Source: DATDVL01 sp035290025
GTDB taxonomy: Archaea > Nanobdellota > Nanobdellia > SCGC-AAA011-G17 > DATDVL01
Assembly (NCBI GenBank): GCA_035290025.1
Contig: DATDVL010000048.1
Span: 1-5,687, forward strand
DNA length: 5,687 bases
Reading direction: 5' to 3'
Shown here in pieces: positions 4,190 to 5,687 of the stretch; position 1 is the stretch's first letter; every line of letters begins with the position of its first letter. Position numbers and translations under genes: made by a program. The notes beneath the pieces are model-generated. The model was not told the origin of the DNA, made no database searches, and saw nothing but the letters and a program-made list of their open reading frames with translations.

Positions 4190-4501
4190 TTAGTGTCCGC
4201 AGCTGCAGCCGTGGCAGCTTTTCTTTTCTTGGTTGGCGTTAGTGATGTGGTAGCCTTCTAGTGTTCCTTCTTTGATGTAGTCTATGGTTGTTCCTTCTAA
4301 TTTTTTCTTGTCATGTTTGCTGATAAGTAGGTTTATGGTTCCTTGGTGTTCTTGTTCTTCGTCTGCGTGTTGTTTATCAGTGAATTGTAGGGTATACTGG
4401 TTGCCTCCGCATCCTTCTCCTGCGATGGCTAGTCGTAAGTACTTCTTTCTATCGGGATTCTTTTCCAAGTGTTGTTGTGCTTTCGGGGTTATGGTGATCA
4501 T
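4190..4501 (-). CDS. iscA: IscA/HesB-type Fe-S cluster carrier
   Basis: The 103-residue product has the usual A-type carrier length and layout: ITITPKAQQHL at the start, LRLAIAGEGCGGNQYTLQF with the first ligand Cys31, then EGTLEGYHITNAN, and the C-terminal ligands in CHGCSCGH (Cys96, Cys99, Cys101). The classical trio corresponds to Cys31, Cys99 and Cys101; Cys96 is extra. Such proteins accept iron or an assembled cluster and deliver it to apo-enzymes in the cytoplasm. The ATG overlaps the preceding stop (ATGA, 4498-4501), so translation is coupled, and no Shine-Dalgarno site is seen. Whether it is closer to IscA, SufA or ErpA cannot be judged here. Confidence 0.88.
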   Translation of the reverse strand: MITITPKAQQHLEKNPDRKKYLRLAIAGEGCGGNQYTLQFTDKQHADEEQEHQGTINLLISKHDKKKLEGTTIDYIKEGTLEGYHITNANQEKKSCHGCSCGH

Positions 4502-5322
4502 GGTTGTTGGTAAGTTTTTTGTAGTAATAGTGCGTCTTGTTCTAGGTTGGGTGTTTCTGCGATGACGACTCCTTTGAGTTTGTATTCTTTCCAGGTTTTT
4601 ATGATATCTTTCCAGTTTAAATCACTTTCTTCTAAGTTGGTGTGGTTCCGTTCTCCTTTTTCGGTGTAGTTGACGCCTGCTATTTGTATGTGCATGTTGT
4701 TCAGGATTGTTTTTCCTAGTCCTCGTTCGAGGTCATCTAATGGTTTTCTGAATGCTGCTAGATCGTTGTTGCCTCCCCCTTCTCGTGCGTGGTAGTGTGC
4801 GTAGTCAATGCAGGGTAGTACCATGTCGATGTCTTGGCTGAGTTTGATAATTTCTTGTACGTTGCCGAGTTGTGTTTTTTTCCCCGTGAGTTCTGGTCGT
4901 AGCCATAGCTTTACGCCTGCCGCTTTGACGTTCTTGACAACTTCTTGTAACGCTTTTTTTACTTTGGTGTAGGCTTGTGCTGGTGGTTGTCCTAGGTAGA
5001 ATGCGGTGTGGAATGCAGTGTTGGTTCCTCCTGATAGGCCAGTGATGATTGCTGAGTGGCTTAAGAGTTGTATGCTTCTGGTGAGTTTCGCTGGTTCTGC
5101 TGCGTTGAGGTTGAGGTAGTAGGGGCTGTGGCTGCTGAGTTGGATGTCTAGGTGGTGTGCTAATTTTTTTATGGTTGCTGTTTGTTCTTCTTTGATGAAT
5201 ACACTATGAACAAATTCTAGTTCCATGGCGGTGAGTCCTAGTTTTTTTATTTCTTTGATGCCGTCGATGGTTGTTCGTGGTGTTGTTGTGTTGGGTATGC
5301 CTCCGGGTCCGAACCTAAGCAT
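4498..5322 (-). CDS. Endonuclease IV-like TIM-barrel (AP endonuclease family 2)
   Basis: The 274-residue product is of typical length for archaeal endonuclease IV-like enzymes, which cut DNA at abasic sites using a metal cluster. Counterparts of most E. coli Nfo ligands are visible: His65 (LSSHSPYYLNL), His105 (TAFHTAFYLG), Glu144 (LRPELTG), Asp173 and His176 (CIDYAH), His211 (MHIQIAG), His227 (GERNHTNL) and Glu256 (IAETP). The usual D-x-H near 229-231 appears as N-x-H-type GERNH, which seems to be an archaeal variant. The start RFGPGGIP fits the family. The ATG at 5322 overlaps the cysteine desulfurase gene by eight bases and has a GAGGTG site seven bases upstream. Other sugar-isomerase-like TIM barrels are less likely given the ligand set. 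Confidence 0.85.
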   Translation of the reverse strand: MLRFGPGGIPNTTTPRTTIDGIKEIKKLGLTAMELEFVHSVFIKEEQTATIKKLAHHLDIQLSSHSPYYLNLNAAEPAKLTRSIQLLSHSAIITGLSGGTNTAFHTAFYLGQPPAQAYTKVKKALQEVVKNVKAAGVKLWLRPELTGKKTQLGNVQEIIKLSQDIDMVLPCIDYAHYHAREGGGNNDLAAFRKPLDDLERGLGKTILNNMHIQIAGVNYTEKGERNHTNLEESDLNWKDIIKTWKEYKLKGVVIAETPNLEQDALLLQKTYQQP

Positions 5323-5687
5323 GGTGCAGCACCTCTTGGATTGCGGTTATTGCTTGTTCTACTTCTTCTTTGGTCGTGTAGCGTGAAAGGCTTAATCGTA
5401 TGCTTCCTTGGAGTTGTTTGGTGGTGAGTCCTAGTGCTTTGAGGACATAGCTGGGTTCTTGTTGTGCTGTGGTGCAGGTTGCTCCGGTGCTTATCATAAT
5501 GTTTTTGTTGCTGAGTTGTAGGACGATGGAGTCTCCTTGTTTTCCTAGGAAGGATAAGTTGATATTGTTGCAGATTCTTTGTGTTGCGTGCCCGTTGAGT
5601 TTGCTGTCGTGTTCTTCTAAGAGTGTTGTTATAATAGTGTCACGTAGTTTTTCTGTGGTGGTTTGCCATCCTTCTTTATTACCAAGT
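5315..5687 (-). CDS. Cysteine desulfurase NifS/IscS, C-terminal part (partial)
   Basis: The frame stays open to the right edge, giving 123 residues of the C-terminal domain; the PLP-binding lysine and N-terminal part lie outside the window. Visible signatures are LNGHATQRICNNINLSF, the catalytic-cysteine loop STGATCTT, EPSYVLKALG, and GSIRLSLSRYTTKEEV. All match class I desulfurases, which take sulfur from cysteine onto the active-site Cys and pass it to scaffold proteins. The ATG at 5497 is internal and not a start. The chain ends at QEVLHHA, without the roughly 25-residue tail that E. coli IscS uses to contact IscU. NifS-type enzymes also lack this tail. It is the first operon gene visible; its promoter lies beyond the window. 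Confidence 0.92.
   Translation of the reverse strand, partial: LGNKEGWQTTTEKLRDTIITTLLEEHDSKLNGHATQRICNNINLSFLGKQGDSIVLQLSNKNIMISTGATCTTAQQEPSYVLKALGLTTKQLQGSIRLSLSRYTTKEEVEQAITAIQEVLHHA
5330..5335 (-). promoter_or_regulatory. Shine-Dalgarno site for the endonuclease IV-like gene
   Basis: GAGGTG lies seven bases before the ATG at 5322, inside the end of the desulfurase gene. It confirms the start and the eight-base gene overlap. The same hexamer serves the 91-residue gene at 2794-2789. Confidence 0.65.

Noticed and set aside
4043..4565. Two plus-strand frames (4043-4261 and 4284-4565) looking like membrane proteins
   Set aside because: They are antisense to the IscU-like, IscA-like and endonuclease IV-like genes, which have clear family motifs. 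The apparent membrane segments come from the G+T bias.
5315..5497. A separate 60-residue gene starting at the ATG at 5497
   Set aside because: The frame is open upstream to the window edge and encodes desulfurase motifs there (LNGHATQRICNN), so this ATG is an internal methionine.

Overview
The window looks archaeal, most likely from a small-genome DPANN-type lineage such as Woesearchaeota or Pacearchaeota. That lineage is an inference and cannot be proved here. The evidence is a clear ribosomal protein S17e (an archaeal/eukaryotic protein), BRE/TATA-type promoters 29-31 bases upstream of leaderless ATG codons, GAGGTG-type Shine-Dalgarno sites in front of internal genes, an ASCH-domain protein and an archaeal-style endonuclease IV.

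Region A (about 40-1080) is an A+T-rich module of three minus-strand genes. They encode a 65-residue two-helix membrane protein, a 44-residue AbrB/SpoVT-type DNA-binding protein coupled to it by an ATGA overlap, and a 134-residue membrane protein resembling a bacterial-type PH domain split by two helices. The last has its own promoter. The module lies between two copies of a 19-base inverted repeat (18/19 match), each accompanied by a TCTTGCCAGGGTTT copy and a hairpin. It lacks the strand skew seen in the rest of the window, so it looks like an acquired cassette.

Region B (1085-2508) is plus-strand. It holds a stand-alone response-regulator receiver protein with its own promoter. A second promoter drives a double zinc-ribbon protein, S17e with an Arg-rich tail, and a small unknown protein.

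Region C (2505-5687) is minus-strand and tightly packed. Read 5' to 3' it encodes the C-terminal part of a class I NifS/IscS cysteine desulfurase (cut by the window edge), an endonuclease IV-like TIM barrel, an IscA/HesB A-type Fe-S carrier, an IscU-like protein in which the scaffold cysteines are replaced, a 200-residue protein with a CSCG motif and a Tyr-periodic low-complexity tail, and an ASCH protein. A 91-residue unknown follows under its own promoter. The first six genes overlap or are one base apart and look like one operon for sulfur mobilisation and Fe-S cluster handling, with nucleic-acid repair or modification genes attached.

From about 1600 to 5687 the plus strand is strongly G+T-rich whichever strand carries the gene. 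Plus-strand proteins are therefore rich in Val/Arg/Leu/Gly, and minus-strand ones in Thr/Asn/Gln/Lys/His.
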